Counted from the first letter of the stretch, positions 1 to 12,598 are shown. The stretch is DNA of 64,000 nt from Tragulus kanchil (GCA_022376925.1 JAIOJX010000030.1:168093084-168157083), one strand, 5' to 3'. Notes: generated by a model not told the origin, from the letters alone. Numbers and translations are program-made.

Positions 1-95
1 TTTGGAGAAATTAAAGGCCAACATAGTCAGAATGCAAGAAATAAAATATCCTATTTAAGAAATGATTCGTATTTTGCTTTAAAAATATTAAGATG

Positions 96-419
96 GGGCT
101 TCCCCTGGTGGTCCAGTGGATAAGGACACAGCCTTGCAGTGCAAGGGGCGCCTGTTCGATCCCTGGCCTGGGAAGATCCCACGTGCCGCGGAGCGGTTGG
201 ACTGATGTGTCCAATCACCGAGCCGGAGCTCTGGAGCACATGCTCCCAGAGCTGGTGCTCTGCGACAACAGACGCCACCGCAATGGGAGGCCCACAGGAG
301 CCAAAGAACAAAGACAGATGAAAATAGAGAAATGAAAGACCAATAGAAGTGGCCCGCTCACTCCCCTCCCTCCCCAACCCGACCCCCGCCCAAAAATAAA
401 TAAATAAATAAATCTTTAA
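96..419 (+). mobile_element. CHR-derived tRNA SINE, long-tail form
   Basis: This full-length element has a tRNA-like head with B-box-like ggttcgatccctggcc-type sequence (here gttcgatccctgg), the ccgcggagcggttggac body, a C-rich 3' extension, AAATA repeats and a short A-tail. A ~14-bp target duplication (aaatattaagatg at 82-94 and 418-431) flanks it, so it is a young L1-mobilised insertion. Frames read through it in either direction are element sequence, not genes. Confidence 0.85.
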
Positions 420-431
420 AATATTAAGATG

Positions 432-781
432 ACCCCCCAAACCCCAAGTATACAGGAACAATCTAATGCTGTCGAAGGAAAATTCAGTCATTGATAGATT
501 CCCAAATATCTTTTGGATTCCCCAAAAATGGAGTTTCAGTTATCTTAACATCTGATAAGATTTACATCTTAACATCTGGTAAGATTTAAGGAAATCACGG
601 GCGAATTGCTGATAGATGACAGGATGGCTGACTAGCTGTGACCCTCAGCCCATCCACTGCATGGGAAGCAAAAATGTGACCTCCTATGCACTGGCATCGG
701 CTGTCAAATCCCAATGACTCTTTCCTCCAAGATGCAGTAACTGCCAGTATGTGACAACTTTCACACATGAAGTTTCTTTAT
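432..781. other. Unannotated intergenic sequence
   Basis: Unique-looking sequence with a short near-repeat (atcttaacatctg at about 543-580, twice). No gene, SINE or clear L1 is recognised. Confidence 0.4.
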
Positions 782-3063
782 GCTGGGTGTTAACCAGGGG
801 ACCAAAGAAATGCTGTGGGTGTTACTGGCAGAAGAGGCAAAAAGGACAAAAGGAACAGGAATGCAGAACAAAGGAAGGGAAGAGGTGAATATGAAACCCA
901 CTTCTGGTGTGCTTGGCTACAAATTCATCTTCCACCAGTCTATGAGAGCCTTAGGGCCAAGATGGTCATTTCAAGCTCCAAACTATTACAGAATATACGT
1001 TCAGTGTCTGCTTGCATGTAGGAGCCAATCAGTGTCTACTGAACTGCATCGGGAACTCAAGAGTTGGCCACAAACTGCCTATATGGAGGATTCTAGTTTT
1101 GAGAGATTAAGAAGACTCAAAGTTCACTTTGTTTACAATCTTGACCTTAATGAACCGATCTTGAAATATGATAAACATAAGCTAGAACAAAGTGCTCCAA
1201 GTCCACCTCTTGGGGGACTGGTCTCTAGTAAAGTCAACTTTAAAAACAGTGACCCTAACAACGTACTTCTTGAGCAAAGAGAAAGGAGATAAATGACATA
1301 GTTTCTATTTTATATGCTATGATAATAATCCAACACTTTCCCATAACCAGTTTTAGAAATGTAATAACTACATGTGGTCTATATATACATATATATATAT
1401 ATATATGTATGTGTGCATATATATGATGTATATATATTTATGATTATATACATAAATCATTTCCAAACACTGTTCCCAGAGGGATGCAATGAAGAGACTC
1501 AGGATGATTTCAACCTCCACAAGCCTTAATCGAGAAGACATTTCAGGCAGAGTTGTAATACGTTAAAAAAAAATTATCTAGTCCAGCACAGTTCTGGAAG
1601 AGAACAAGTACTAAACAAGGACCTCCCTTCCACAAACATCATCAGTCTTCTTATCCTGCTATTCAGAATGGCCTTCAATTATCTAGAAAAAGTATCAGGA
1701 AATCAAATCAGTAATAAAATGAAGAGTAGCGACCCTGTCATTAGCAGCTCTGCTACAGAAAATTCGATGGAGAAAACTCAGACATCTGACACATAGTGTT
1801 TGCTATCCTCGTGGATGCATTATTCATAAGGTTATAATTAAAAGGTGATGGAGGTAGATTGGAAGGCCCCAAAGCTCTAGCTTTAAGAGTGCCAACTGGC
1901 TCTTGGGAGCAAGCTCAGCAATAGAAGAATGAAACTGGGTGTTAACCAGGGGACCAAAGAAATGTTTTACTGGCAAAAGGACAAAAGGAACAGGAATGCA
2001 GAACAAAGGAAGGGAAGAGGTGAATATGAAACCCACTTCTGGTGTGCTTGGCTACAAATTCATCTTCCACCAGTCTATGAGAGCCTTAGGGCCAAGATGG
2101 TCATTTCAAGCTCCAAACTATTACAGAATATACGTTCAGTGTCTGCTTGCATGTAGGAGCCAATCAGTGTCTACTGAACTGCATCGGGAACTCAAGAGTT
2201 GGCCACAAACTGCCTATATGGAGGATTCTAGTTTTGAGAGATTAAGAAGACTCAAAGTTCACTTTGTTTACAATCTTGACCTTAATGAACCGATCTTGAA
2301 ATATGATAAACATAAGCTAGAACAAAGTGCTCCAAGTCCACCTCTTGGGGGACTGGTCTCTAGTAAAGTCAACTTTAAAAACAGTGACCCTAACAACGTA
2401 CTTCTTGAGCAAAGAGAAAGGAGATAAATGACATAGTTTCTATTTTATATGCTATGATAATAATCCAACACTTTCCCATAACCAGTTTTAGAAATGTAAT
2501 AACTACATGTGGTCTATATATACATATATATATATATATATGTATGTGTGCATATATATGATGTATATATATTTATGATTATATACATAAATCATTTCCA
2601 AACACTGTTCCCAGAGGGATGCAATGAAGAGACTCAGGATGATTTCAACCTCCACAAGCCTTAATCGAGAAGACATTTCAGGCAGAGTTGTAATACGTTA
2701 AAAAAAAATTATCTAGTCCAGCACAGTTCTGGAAGAGAACAAGTACTAAACAAGGACCTCCCTTCCACAAACATCATCAGTCTTCTTATCCTGCTATTCA
2801 GAATGGCCTTCAATTATCTAGAAAAAGTATCAGGAAATCAAATCAGTAATAAAATGAAGAGTAGCGACCCTGTCATTAGCAGCTCTGCTACAGAAAATTC
2901 GATGGAGAAAACTCAGACATCTGACACATAGTGTTTGCTATCCTCGTGGATGCATTATTCATAAGGTTATAATTAAAAGGTGATGGAGGTAGATTGAAGC
3001 TCCCCGCAGAGGTGCCACTCAAAGCTCTAGCTTTAAGAGTGCCAACTGGCTCTTGGGGAGCAA
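782..3063 (+). repeat. Direct duplication 1 (offset 1135)
   Basis: Copy A 782-1915 and copy B 1936-3063. The end of A (1858-1915) and the start of B (1936-1980) are both degraded versions of the other copy: missing words and shortened runs. In between the match is essentially perfect. The open frame of about 160 codons in each copy has no recognisable homology. Confidence 0.92.
1380..1452. repeat. TA-rich microsatellite
   Basis: A broken (TA)n tract with tatatatatatatatatgtat-type runs. The same tract is present in the duplicate at 2515-2587. Confidence 0.8.
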
Positions 3064-5034
3064 TGCCAAGAATCCAGTTGAATGCTTCCTGTCAAAAGCA
3101 AAGATAATTTAATCAACATGGATGGGCAGACCAAGCTAGGCTCCTCAACCAACAGAGCCTTTAGGATCATGAAGAATTCTTCTAGGGTTTTCTGAACCTG
3201 TGCCAGGTAGGGATGAGAGAGTGAGCGAGCCACAGCTGGAGGGTGGCCAAAGGAAATTACTTCCTCTGGAAGGGAGGCTGATGATTTGGAGAAATAAATC
3301 AACCAGTTGAGGCCCCTACCAGCTCTATCTGTGCATGAAACATCTAATTGTTGAAGAGCATAAGAGTATACTCACTGAGAACTGGAAATAAAACCCAAAA
3401 CAAAACATTCCTACAGGAACACTGTCAGCCTGGCAACCTTCTTCTGAAGGAAGGCATCATGTAGATAAGCTCAACAGTTTGGTGAATGCACCACATCTCT
3501 TTCTGCCAAAGGAAAGCAGATGAGGCAGAATGAACAATATGATCAGAATCAGGCCAGATCCCCAATACTACCCTACCACTGACTGATTATGGAAAAGCTA
3601 ACATCTGGGTTTTCAATGGTACAGTCTAGAAGGGGAAAAGAGTGTTCTTGCCATTTAGTGAAAGGCCAAGTGGTAGACAGACTGGCCCCTTCCAGCTCAA
3701 TTTCTCCATCATCAAAGCACCGGGTCCCTTCAGCCTATTTTTAGCTTCCTTTCAATCAGTATCATGCATGGCATATGTGTTTCCTGCAGTCATCAATTAG
3801 GGTCCTCTTACAAGCCTACCTGGCATCTTCTGAAGACCTTCAAGCACCAATCGAGAAGACATTTCAGGCAGAGTTGTAATACGTTAAAAAAAAATTATCT
3901 AGTCCAGCACAGTTCTGGAAGAGAACAAGTACTAAACAAGGACCTCCCTTCCACAAACATCATCAGTCTTCTTATCCTGCTATTCAGAATGGCCTTCAAT
4001 TATCTAGAAAAAGTATCAGGAAATCAAATCAGTAATAAAATGAAGAGTAGCGACCCTGTCATTAGCAGCTCTGCTACAGAAAATTCGATGGAGAAAACTC
4101 AGACATCTGACACATAGTGTTTGCTATCCTCGTGGATGCATTATTCATAAGGTTATAATTAAAAGGTGATGGAGGTAGATTGAAGCTCCCCGCAGAGGTG
4201 CCACTCAAAGCTCTAGCTTTAAGAGTGCCAACTGGCTCTTGGGGAGCAATGCCAAGAATCCAGTTGAATGCTTCCTGTCAAAAGCAAAGATAATTTAATC
4301 AACATGGATGGGCAGACCAAGCTAGGCTCCTCAACCAACAGAGCCTTTAGGATCATGAAGAATTCTTCTAGGGTTTTCTGAACCTGTGCCAGGTAGGGAT
4401 GAGAGAGTGAGCGAGCCACAGCTGGAGGGTGGCCAAAGGAAATTACTTCCTCTGGAAGGGAGGCTGATGATTTGGAGAAATAAATCAACCAGTTGAGGCC
4501 CCTACCAGCTCTATCTGTGCATGAAACATCTAATTGTTGAAGAGCATAAGAGTATACTCACTGAGAACTGGAAATAAAACCCAAAACAAAACATTCCTAC
4601 AGGAACACTGTCAGCCTGGCAACCTTCTTCTGAAGGAAGGCATCATGTAGATAAGCTCAACAGTTTGGTGAATGCACCACATCTCTTTCTGCCAAAGGAA
4701 AGCAGATGAGGCAGAATGAACAATATGATCAGAATCAGGCCAGATCCCCAATACTACCCTACCACTGACTGATTATGGAAAAGCTAACATCTGGGTTTTC
4801 AATGGTACAGTCTAGAAGGGGAAAAGAGTGTTCTTGCCATTTAGTGAAAGGCCAAGTGGTAGACAGACTGGCCCCTTCCAGCTCAATTTCTCCATCATCA
4901 AAGCACCGGGTCCCTTCAGCCTATTTTTAGCTTCCTTTCAATCAGTATCATGCATGGCATATGTGTTTCCTGCAGTCATCAATTAGGGTCCTCTTACAAG
5001 CCTACCTGGCATCTTCTGAAGACCTTCAAGCACC
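2663..5034 (+). repeat. Direct duplication 2 (offset 1186)
   Basis: Copy A 2663-3848 and copy B 3849-5034 abut cleanly at caagcacc|aatcgag. Because A overlaps copy B of duplication 1, the 1527-1915 sequence exists three times. No gene is seen in this stretch. Confidence 0.93.
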
Positions 5035-5225
5035 AGAGAATCTGTATCTCTTTTTAATCAACACTTTGAGTAGCTTTTTCACACTAGGCACTAAGTTATT
5101 TCAGTGCAAGGCATAGGAATGCGCAACCTGTTCCCTACTGCCAATGTGTTTGGCCATCTGAAGGCAAGGAACTAGCTGTAGCTTAAAAACTAGGAAAAAA
5201 GGACTTTCCTTTATCAAAACTCAAA

Positions 5226-5605
5226 CTCAGTGAAATAAGTCAGAGAAGGAGAAATATCATATGACATCCTTTTTATGTGAATTCTAAAATGAAATGATAC
5301 AAATGAACTTATTTACACAACAGAAAGAGACTCACAAACTTAGAAAATGAACTTATGGTTGCAGCAGGGAGGGGATAGTTGGGGACTCTGGGAAAATCAT
5401 ATATGCACTGCCATGTTTGAAATGGATAACCAACAAAAATCTATTGTATAGCACATGGAACTCTGCTCAATGCTATATACTAGCCTGGATGGCAGGGGAG
5501 TTTGGGGGAGAATGGATACATGTATACGTATGGCCGAGCTGCTTCACTGTTCACCAGAAACTATCACAAAATTGTTAATTGAACTATACCCCAATAAAAA
5601 TGTTT
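5226..5605 (+). mobile_element. L1 3' end (ORF2 end and 3' UTR)
   Basis: Recognisable words run from gtgaaataagtcagagaagg, through cacaacagaaagagactcac and tatagcacatggaactctgc, to ttgaactataccccaataaa, the typical 3' UTR layout of artiodactyl L1. It is strongly 5' truncated. A duplicate lies at 6322-6701. Confidence 0.75.
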
Positions 5606-6321
5606 TTGGTGTTAAAAAATATGTAAAACTATAAAAAAAAATTTACTCTGAATTATAAAATATTTAACCTCTAAAAAAAAAAAATCAAACTCAGTATTAA
5701 ATACTTTTGATTCATACCCCAAACTGACAGGAGAAAAGCCAAGTTTTTGGCTGCTTCATTGCCACCCCACCCTCACTGCTTTAGCTTTAAAAAGGTTTAT
5801 TCGAACGCAGAATGAACAATATGATCAGAATCAGGCCAGATCCCCAATACTACCCTACCACTGACTGATTATGGAAAAGCTAACATCTGGGTTTTCAATG
5901 GTACAGTCTAGAAGGGGAAAAGAGTGTTCTTGCCATTTAGTGAAAGGCCAAGTGGTAGACAGACTGGCCCCTTCCAGCTCAATTTCTCCATCATCAAAGC
6001 ACCGGGTCCCTTCAGCCTATTTTTAGCTTCCTTTCAATCAGTATCATGCATGGCATATGTGTTTCCTGCAGTCATCAATTAGGGTCCTCTTACAAGCCTA
6101 CCTGGCATCTTCTGAAGACCTTCAAGCACCAGAGAATCTGTATCTCTTTTTAATCAACACTTTGAGTAGCTTTTTCACACTAGGCACTAAGTTATTTCAG
6201 TGCAAGGCATAGGAATGCGCAACCTGTTCCCTACTGCCAATGTGTTTGGCCATCTGAAGGCAAGGAACTAGCTGTAGCTTAAAAACTAGGAAAAAAGGAC
6301 TTTCCTTTATCAAAACTCAAA

Positions 6322-6701
6322 CTCAGTGAAATAAGTCAGAGAAGGAGAAATATCATATGACATCCTTTTTATGTGAATTCTAAAATGAAATGATACAAAT
6401 GAACTTATTTACACAACAGAAAGAGACTCACAAACTTAGAAAATGAACTTATGGTTGCAGCAGGGAGGGGATAGTTGGGGACTCTGGGAAAATCATATAT
6501 GCACTGCCATGTTTGAAATGGATAACCAACAAAAATCTATTGTATAGCACATGGAACTCTGCTCAATGCTATATACTAGCCTGGATGGCAGGGGAGTTTG
6601 GGGGAGAATGGATACATGTATACGTATGGCCGAGCTGCTTCACTGTTCACCAGAAACTATCACAAAATTGTTAATTGAACTATACCCCAATAAAAATGTT
6701 T
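6322..6701 (+). mobile_element. Duplicate L1 3' end
   Basis: This is a copy of 5226-5605 at an offset of 1096. Confidence 0.75.
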
Positions 6702-7845
6702 TTGGTGTTAAAAAATATGTAAAACTATAAAAAAAAATTTACTCTGAATTATAAAATATTTAACCTCTAAAAAAAAAAAATCAAACTCAGTATTAAATAC
6801 TTTTGATTCATACCCCAAACTGACAGGAGAAAAGCCAAGTTTTTGGCTGCTTCATTGCCACCCCACCCTCACTGTTTTCTTTTTTTTTAGCTTTTAAAAG
6901 TTAGGTTTATTCGAACTGTTTTCTAATTTAGGTACAGCCTCCTAAGCTAACCCAAAGCTGGAGAATAAAAACAAGAATATCTCTGGGTTCCAAGTCTCAC
7001 TGAACATTTTCTTCAGAGCAGCAGTGTCCTACCAAGGAAAAGAATGAGAAACAGCCCACAAGGTCTTGATGAGCAGAGACAGCTGTGAAGAACGGCCATG
7101 AGAAGCCCCAGTGTCACTCTGGCTTCGGTGCTGGGGCAGGCTGCACTGCTGACCCAAGCTGGGTGGCCAAGGAGAGAGGTATTCCAGGCTAATAGGTGAC
7201 TCAAAACTGGGCTAACAAACCAGAGCAGATGCCCAAGGAAACACTGTCTTTTATTTAATAATGCTCACACTTACGGGACTCAATCCTGGCTTGTCTCCAG
7301 ATACATTTCAGCCATGAAATAGAATCAAGACCCAACACCTGAACTGAGTTGAAAACAAACTCAGAGATTTACTATCAACCAAAATAGCACCCATCTGGCC
7401 TCTTCATAGCCATGACCAAACTTCAAGCAACTGGATGGTTGTTTACATGGTGAGTCAGTTGTCACCTCTTGCAGACTGGCCTGTGCCATGGATAGACTAA
7501 GTCCCAATGAGCCCCACATGGTCCTACACTTGACTTTTTTTGCTGATCACTGCAATTCAATTTTAAACTTCTGTTTCTAAACAAAGCTTCAAAGATCCAT
7601 AAAATATACCAATAGTACAACCTCCCTTCAAGCACCATTATTCTGAGAAGGCTACACTGCCTAAATAATTCCAGGCCCTACACCCTTCTAAGGAAGACCC
7701 TCGTGTTAGATGTAGGCTTTCCCTCTACCTAGGACTTAAAAAGAAAGCTACAATTCAACCTCTTAGTAATTTTAGAAAAGTCTGAAATCTAAAATAGAAA
7801 AAAAAATAGCTTGAAATTAAAAAATACTCTCCTTCTAGAAAGACG

Positions 7846-8104
7846 GTGCTGATAAATGAATACTCAGAGAAACAATGGAGAGGCAGACATGGAGAACAGT
7901 CACATGGACACTGCGGTGAGGGAGGGGAATATCCTGTGGGACTAGGGGATCTCCAACAGGGGCTTTGTGGTGACCTGGAGGGATGGGGAGGGACACGGCA
8001 GGGAGGTTTGGGGAGGAGGACATGTGTATACCTAGAGAGAATTCAGGTCAATGTGTGGCAGTGAACAACAAAACTCTGTAAAAAATAAAATAGAATTAAA
8101 AAAA
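7846..8104 (+). mobile_element. L1 3' UTR with the aacaacaaaactctgt end
   Basis: A short 5'-truncated L1 piece ends gtgaacaacaaaactctgta, then AAAATAAA and A-rich sequence. This ending is shared with 18,125-18,400, 26,500-26,600, 53,600-53,690 and 54,740-54,830, and it differs from the tatagcacagggaactct type. A duplicate lies at 8964-9222. Confidence 0.6.
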
Positions 8105-8963
8105 AATTACTCTCCTGACGCAATTTCAAATTACCAGTCCCTCAGGTAGGACTCCTCAGACACCCACTCCCCACCTCAAAAAAAAAAACAATAACTGGCA
8201 TAGACCCTGCTGTTCCTCTTTGTAACTGCATGAAAAAGAAAAAAAGAAAAAAAAAACCTGTCCTTCAGGGCAAGTTTGGACAAATAGGGCTATGGTTTGA
8301 GGCCGTCCTCCAGGGAGCAAATTAAAAGCACAGTGCAATTCATCTCACTCGAGACTGGGAGTCACAGAACTGACCTAGGCTCCTTTTCATTCCTGGAGAC
8401 ACAGTTTTTTCTACAAGCCCATTTGTTCATCCTGGACTTAACTTTAGGAGACCATAAAGTTCGCATCAACAGCAATTTTCAAAATGGACTCTAGGCCTCA
8501 ACAGGATTCCCCCACCAGCCATGAAGGCAGAGGCCGTGGCCTCCCAGAGAGAGCATTTTATAACCTATGGCTGGATTGGTTGCTCGGGGAAACCTGAGGG
8601 AGGGGACCCATAATTCCACTCAGCTGCCTCACACCACACAAGAAAGGCTTCCTTTGAGCAACAATGCACTGTTTTACCCAGCCATCAATGCTTCTTTTAT
8701 TACCAAGACTATGCTAGGTGGGTTCCTAAGAAAACTTGGAGTGGCTGTACTTCATGAAATAGAAGGTCATTCCCTGAAGTCTAACCCAGAGTCATTCCCA
8801 GAGATTTCCATGGCGAAACCTGGTTAGATGTAGGCTTTCCCTCTACCTAGGACTTAAAAAGAAAGCTACAATTCAACCTCTTAGTAATTTTAGAAAAGTC
8901 TGAAATCTAAAATAGAAAAAAAAATAGCTTGAAATTAAAAAATACTCTCCTTCTAGAAAGACG

Positions 8964-9222
8964 GTGCTGATAAATGAATACTCAGAGAAACAATGGAGAG
9001 GCAGACATGGAGAACAGTCACATGGACACTGCGGTGAGGGAGGGGAATATCCTGTGGGACTAGGGGATCTCCAACAGGGGCTTTGTGGTGACCTGGAGGG
9101 ATGGGGAGGGACACGGCAGGGAGGTTTGGGGAGGAGGACATGTGTATACCTAGAGAGAATTCAGGTCAATGTGTGGCAGTGAACAACAAAACTCTGTAAA
9201 AAATAAAATAGAATTAAAAAAA
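8964..9222 (+). mobile_element. Duplicate L1 3' UTR piece
   Basis: This is a copy of 7846-8104 at an offset of 1118. Confidence 0.6.
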
Positions 9223-10075
9223 AATTACTCTCCTGACGCAATTTCAAATTACCAGTCCCTCAGGTAGGACTCCTCAGACACCCACTCCCCACCTCAAAAA
9301 AAAAAACAATAACTGGCATAGACCCTGCTGTTCCTCTTTGTAACTGCATGAAAAAGAAAAAAAGAAAAAAAAAACCTGTCCTTCAGGGCAAGTTTGGACA
9401 AATAGGGCTATGGTTTGAGGCCGTCCTCCAGGGAGCAAATTAAAAGCACAGTGCAATTCATCTCACTCGAGACTGGGAGTCACAGAACTGACCTAGGCTC
9501 CTTTTCATTCCTGGAGACACAGTTTTTTCTACAAGCCCATTTGTTCATCCTGGACTTAACTTTAGGAGACCATAAAGTTCGCATCAACAGCAATTTTCAA
9601 AATGGACTCTAGGCCTCAACAGGATTCCCCCACCAGCCATGAAGGCAGAGGCCGTGGCCTCCCAGAGAGAGCATTTTATAACCTATGGCTGGATTGGTTG
9701 CTCGGGGAAACCTGAGGGAGGGGACCCATAATTCCACTCAGCTGCCTCACACCACACAAGAAAGGCTTCCTTTGAGCAACAATGCACTGTTTTACCCAGC
9801 CATCAATGCTTCTTTTATTACCAAGACTATGCTAGGTGGGTTCCTAAGAAAACTTGGAGTGGCTGTACTTTTCATGAAATAGAAGGTCATTCCCTGAAGT
9901 CTAACCCAGAGTCATTCCCCAGAGATTTCCATGGCGAGAAACTACTGCTCTAACAGCACTTGCAAACAGGTTAAATAGGCGATTCTCAGACCTCATCTTT
10001 CATAGGTTACACCTGGAGCTTCTTACACAAGGTTTTGATTGGGAAGCCTGTGACTCTGGAATCCACTGTGAAAAT

Positions 10076-10165
10076 CTAAGCTCGTTGAAGACAGTGAATG
10101 CGTGCTACTCCTCTTTGTTGTCCAAGAGTCTTCCATGCCATAGGTGCTCAGAAACTAGCTGGTAA
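10076..10165 (+). mobile_element. L2-like 3' end fragment
   Basis: The arrangement aagctcgttgaagacagtga, then ctctttgttgtcc, then ccataggtgctcagaaact resembles the 3' end of the ancient L2 LINE. A duplicate lies at 11180-11269. Confidence 0.45.
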
Positions 10166-10387
10166 AATTAATTGCTGTACCTTCATACATCTTGCCCTGA
10201 TACCATGAACCTTGCCCTGATGCCTAGAGGCAAGTATAGTGCCTTGAACATTAGAAGGCACACCCCAAGTATTTACAGATCTGATTTAATCTTAGGTCTC
10301 TCTAAGTCAAAGCTGCATACAAGGGTGTGCACTGCAAAAACATACCACATCTAAGAGGTTCCCGTTTACACTGAAGACATTTAATTA

Positions 10388-10466
10388 CTGGGTTGGCTAA
10401 AACGTTCATTCAGTTTTTTCTGTAAGACATTACAGAAAACCCAGGCAAACATTTTGGTCAACCCAA
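10388..10466. mobile_element. Mariner-type palindromic MITE
   Basis: This ~79-bp near-palindrome has ends ctgggttggctaaaa and, reversed, ttgggttgaccaaaa, and TA flanks on both sides (10386-10387 and 10467-10468). The layout matches the small mariner-derived hairpin elements of ruminants. The single-stranded form would fold into one long hairpin. A duplicate lies at 11492-11570. Confidence 0.78.
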
Positions 10467-10527
10467 TATCTGAATAGACCTGGGCAAAATATCAGCATAG
10501 ACGTTTCTCCAAAGAAGATATGCAGGA

Positions 10528-10625
10528 ACTTCCCCGGTGGTTGCTTACAATGCAGGGGGCATATGTTTGACCCCTGGTTGGAGAGCTAAGATCCCACATG
10601 CTTCACAGCCAAAAAACCAAAATAT
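10528..10625 (+). mobile_element. CHR-2-like SINE fragment
   Basis: The head ggaacttccccggtggttgc runs to gatcccacatgcttcacagc and an A-rich tail, the pattern of the compact CHR-2 type. It interrupts an old L1. A duplicate lies at 11632-11729. Confidence 0.65.
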
Positions 10626-11491
10626 AAAACAGAAACAATTTTGTAACAAATTCAATAAAGACTTTAAAAATGGTCCACATCAAAACATCTCTTAAAAATA
10701 TGCAAGTGGACAATGTTCACATTAATAGATATTCAGTCTGACTAGTCATTAGGGAAGGAAAATCAAAATCAACAAGTGAAAATAAGGCAGAGGCCGTGTC
10801 AGGAGCAAACAATGGCAACTGGGGAGGACCCATAATTCCACTCAGCTGCCTCACACCACACAAGAAAGGCTTCCTTTGAGCAACAATGCACTGTTTTACC
10901 CAGCCATCAATGCTTCTTTTATTACCAAGACTATGCTAGGTGGGTTCCTAAGAAAACTTGGAGTGGCTGTACTTTTCATGAAATAGAAGGTCATTCCCTG
11001 AAGTCTAACCCAGAGTCATTCCCCAGAGATTTCCATGGCGAGAAACTACTGCTCTAACAGCACTTGCAAACAGGTTAAATAGGCGATTCTCAGACCTCAT
11101 CTTTCATAGGTTACACCTGGAGCTTCTTACACAAGGTTTTGATTGGGAAGCCTGTGACTCTGGAATCCACTGTGAAAATCTAAGCTCGTTGAAGACAGTG
11201 AATGCGTGCTACTCCTCTTTGTTGTCCAAGAGTCTTCCATGCCATAGGTGCTCAGAAACTAGCTGGTAAAATTAATTGCTGTACCTTCATACATCTTGCC
11301 CTGATACCATGAACCTTGCCCTGATGCCTAGAGGCAAGTATAGTGCCTTGAACATTAGAAGGCACACCCCAAGTATTTACAGATCTGATTTAATCTTAGG
11401 TCTCTCTAAGTCAAAGCTGCATACAAGGGTGTGCACTGCAAAAACATACCACATCTAAGAGGTTCCCGTTTACACTGAAGACATTTAATTA

Positions 11492-11570
11492 CTGGGTTGG
11501 CTAAAACGTTCATTCAGTTTTTTCTGTAAGACATTACAGAAAACCCAGGCAAACATTTTGGTCAACCCAA
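11492..11570. mobile_element. Duplicate mariner MITE
   Basis: This is a copy of 10388-10466 at an offset of 1104, with the same TA flanks. Confidence 0.78.
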
Positions 11571-12598
11571 TATCTGAATAGACCTGGGCAAAATATCAGC
11601 ATAGACGTTTCTCCAAAGAAGATATGCAGGAACTTCCCCGGTGGTTGCTTACAATGCAGGGGGCATATGTTTGACCCCTGGTTGGAGAGCTAAGATCCCA
11701 CATGCTTCACAGCCAAAAAACCAAAATATAAAACAGAAACAATTTTGTAACAAATTCAATAAAGACTTTAAAAATGGTCCACATCAAAACATCTCTTAAA
11801 AATATGCAAGTGGACAATGTTCACATTAATAGATATTCAGTCTGACTAGTCATTAGGGAAGGAAAATCAAAATCACAATGAAATATTACTTCATATCCTT
11901 TAGTATAATTAGAATCAAAAGGGCAGATTAATGTTGGCAAGGGTGTGGAAAAATCAGAGCTTTCACACACTGCTGGTAGAAATGCAAAACGGTTTAACTG
12001 CCTTGTAAAACAGACTGGCAATTCCTCAAAAGGTTAAATATAGGATTGCCATGATAACCCATCAACCCCACTCCTACATATATACCCTAGTGACATGAAA
12101 ACATATGTCTACACAGAAACTCGTGCACAAATGTTCAAAGCAGCATTATGCATCATAGCCAAAAAGTAAACCCAACCCAAACGTCTATCAACAAACAAAA
12201 TATAGTGGTATAGTGGTATATATAGTGGTATAGTCATACAATGGAATATTATTCAGCAATAAAAAGGAATAAATATACTATGACATAGATGAATCTTGAA
12301 GACATGCTAAATGAAAGAAGCCAGACACAAAGGATCTCATATTGTACAATTCCATTTTTATGAAATGTCCAAAATAGGTGTATTCGTAGAGACAGAAAGT
12401 GGTTGCCAAGGGCTGTAGTAGTTGGAGGAAATGAGGAATAACTGCTAATGAGTCTGGGGTTTCCTTTGGGCATGATGAAATGTTCTAAAATCAGTTGTGG
12501 TGATGGTGCACAACTTTGAGTATATTAAAAAATTACTGTGCTTTTAATGGGTTAATTGTGTGGTATGCAAATTACCATCTCAATAAAGCTGTTACTAA
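11571..12598 (+). mobile_element. Old L1 ORF2 end and 3' UTR
   Basis: Degraded L1 coding words are visible: gacgtttctccaaagaagat, the gctggtagaaatgcaaaacg region, catacaatggaatattattc and gaatcttgaagacatgctaa. A 3' UTR follows and ends in aataaagctgttact and A-rich sequence. Many frameshifts and an internal (gtatagtg)n-like duplication near 12,200-12,235 show that it is ancient. A CHR-2-like SINE interrupts it. Its start is also present at 10,467-10,770. Confidence 0.75.
11632..11729 (+). mobile_element. Duplicate CHR-2-like SINE fragment
   Basis: This is a copy of 10528-10625 at an offset of 1104. Confidence 0.65.

Larger units (their letters stand above)
4711..6915 (+). repeat. Direct duplication 3 (offset 1096)
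   Basis: Copy A 4711-5806 and copy B 5807-6915. The last ~40 bases of A have collapsed T and A runs relative to B (tcactgctttagctttaaaa versus a longer T-rich version). Confidence 0.92.
7705..9938 (+). repeat. Direct duplication 4 (offset 1118)
   Basis: Copy A 7705-8822 and copy B 8823-9938. A ends with single-base losses (acttcatg for acttttcatg, attcccag for attccccag, gcgaaacc for gcgagaaac). Confidence 0.93.
9642..11874 (+). repeat. Direct duplication 5 (offset 1104)
   Basis: Copy A 9642-10770 and copy B 10784-11874. The first ~45 bases of B are scrambled, and about 38 bases are lost relative to A before a perfect match resumes at about 10,826. The 8524-8820 sequence therefore appears three times. 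Confidence 0.92.

Noticed and set aside
780..1292. A 170-codon plus-strand frame repeated as 162 codons at 1939-2427, looking like a small tandem gene pair.
   Set aside because: Both are the same sequence within duplication 1. The frame differs only at the degraded edge, no homology is recognised, and there is no promoter or splice context.
1380..1452. Regular repeats that might suggest a CRISPR-like array.
   Set aside because: This is a simple TA microsatellite in mammalian DNA, with no repeat-spacer structure anywhere in the window.
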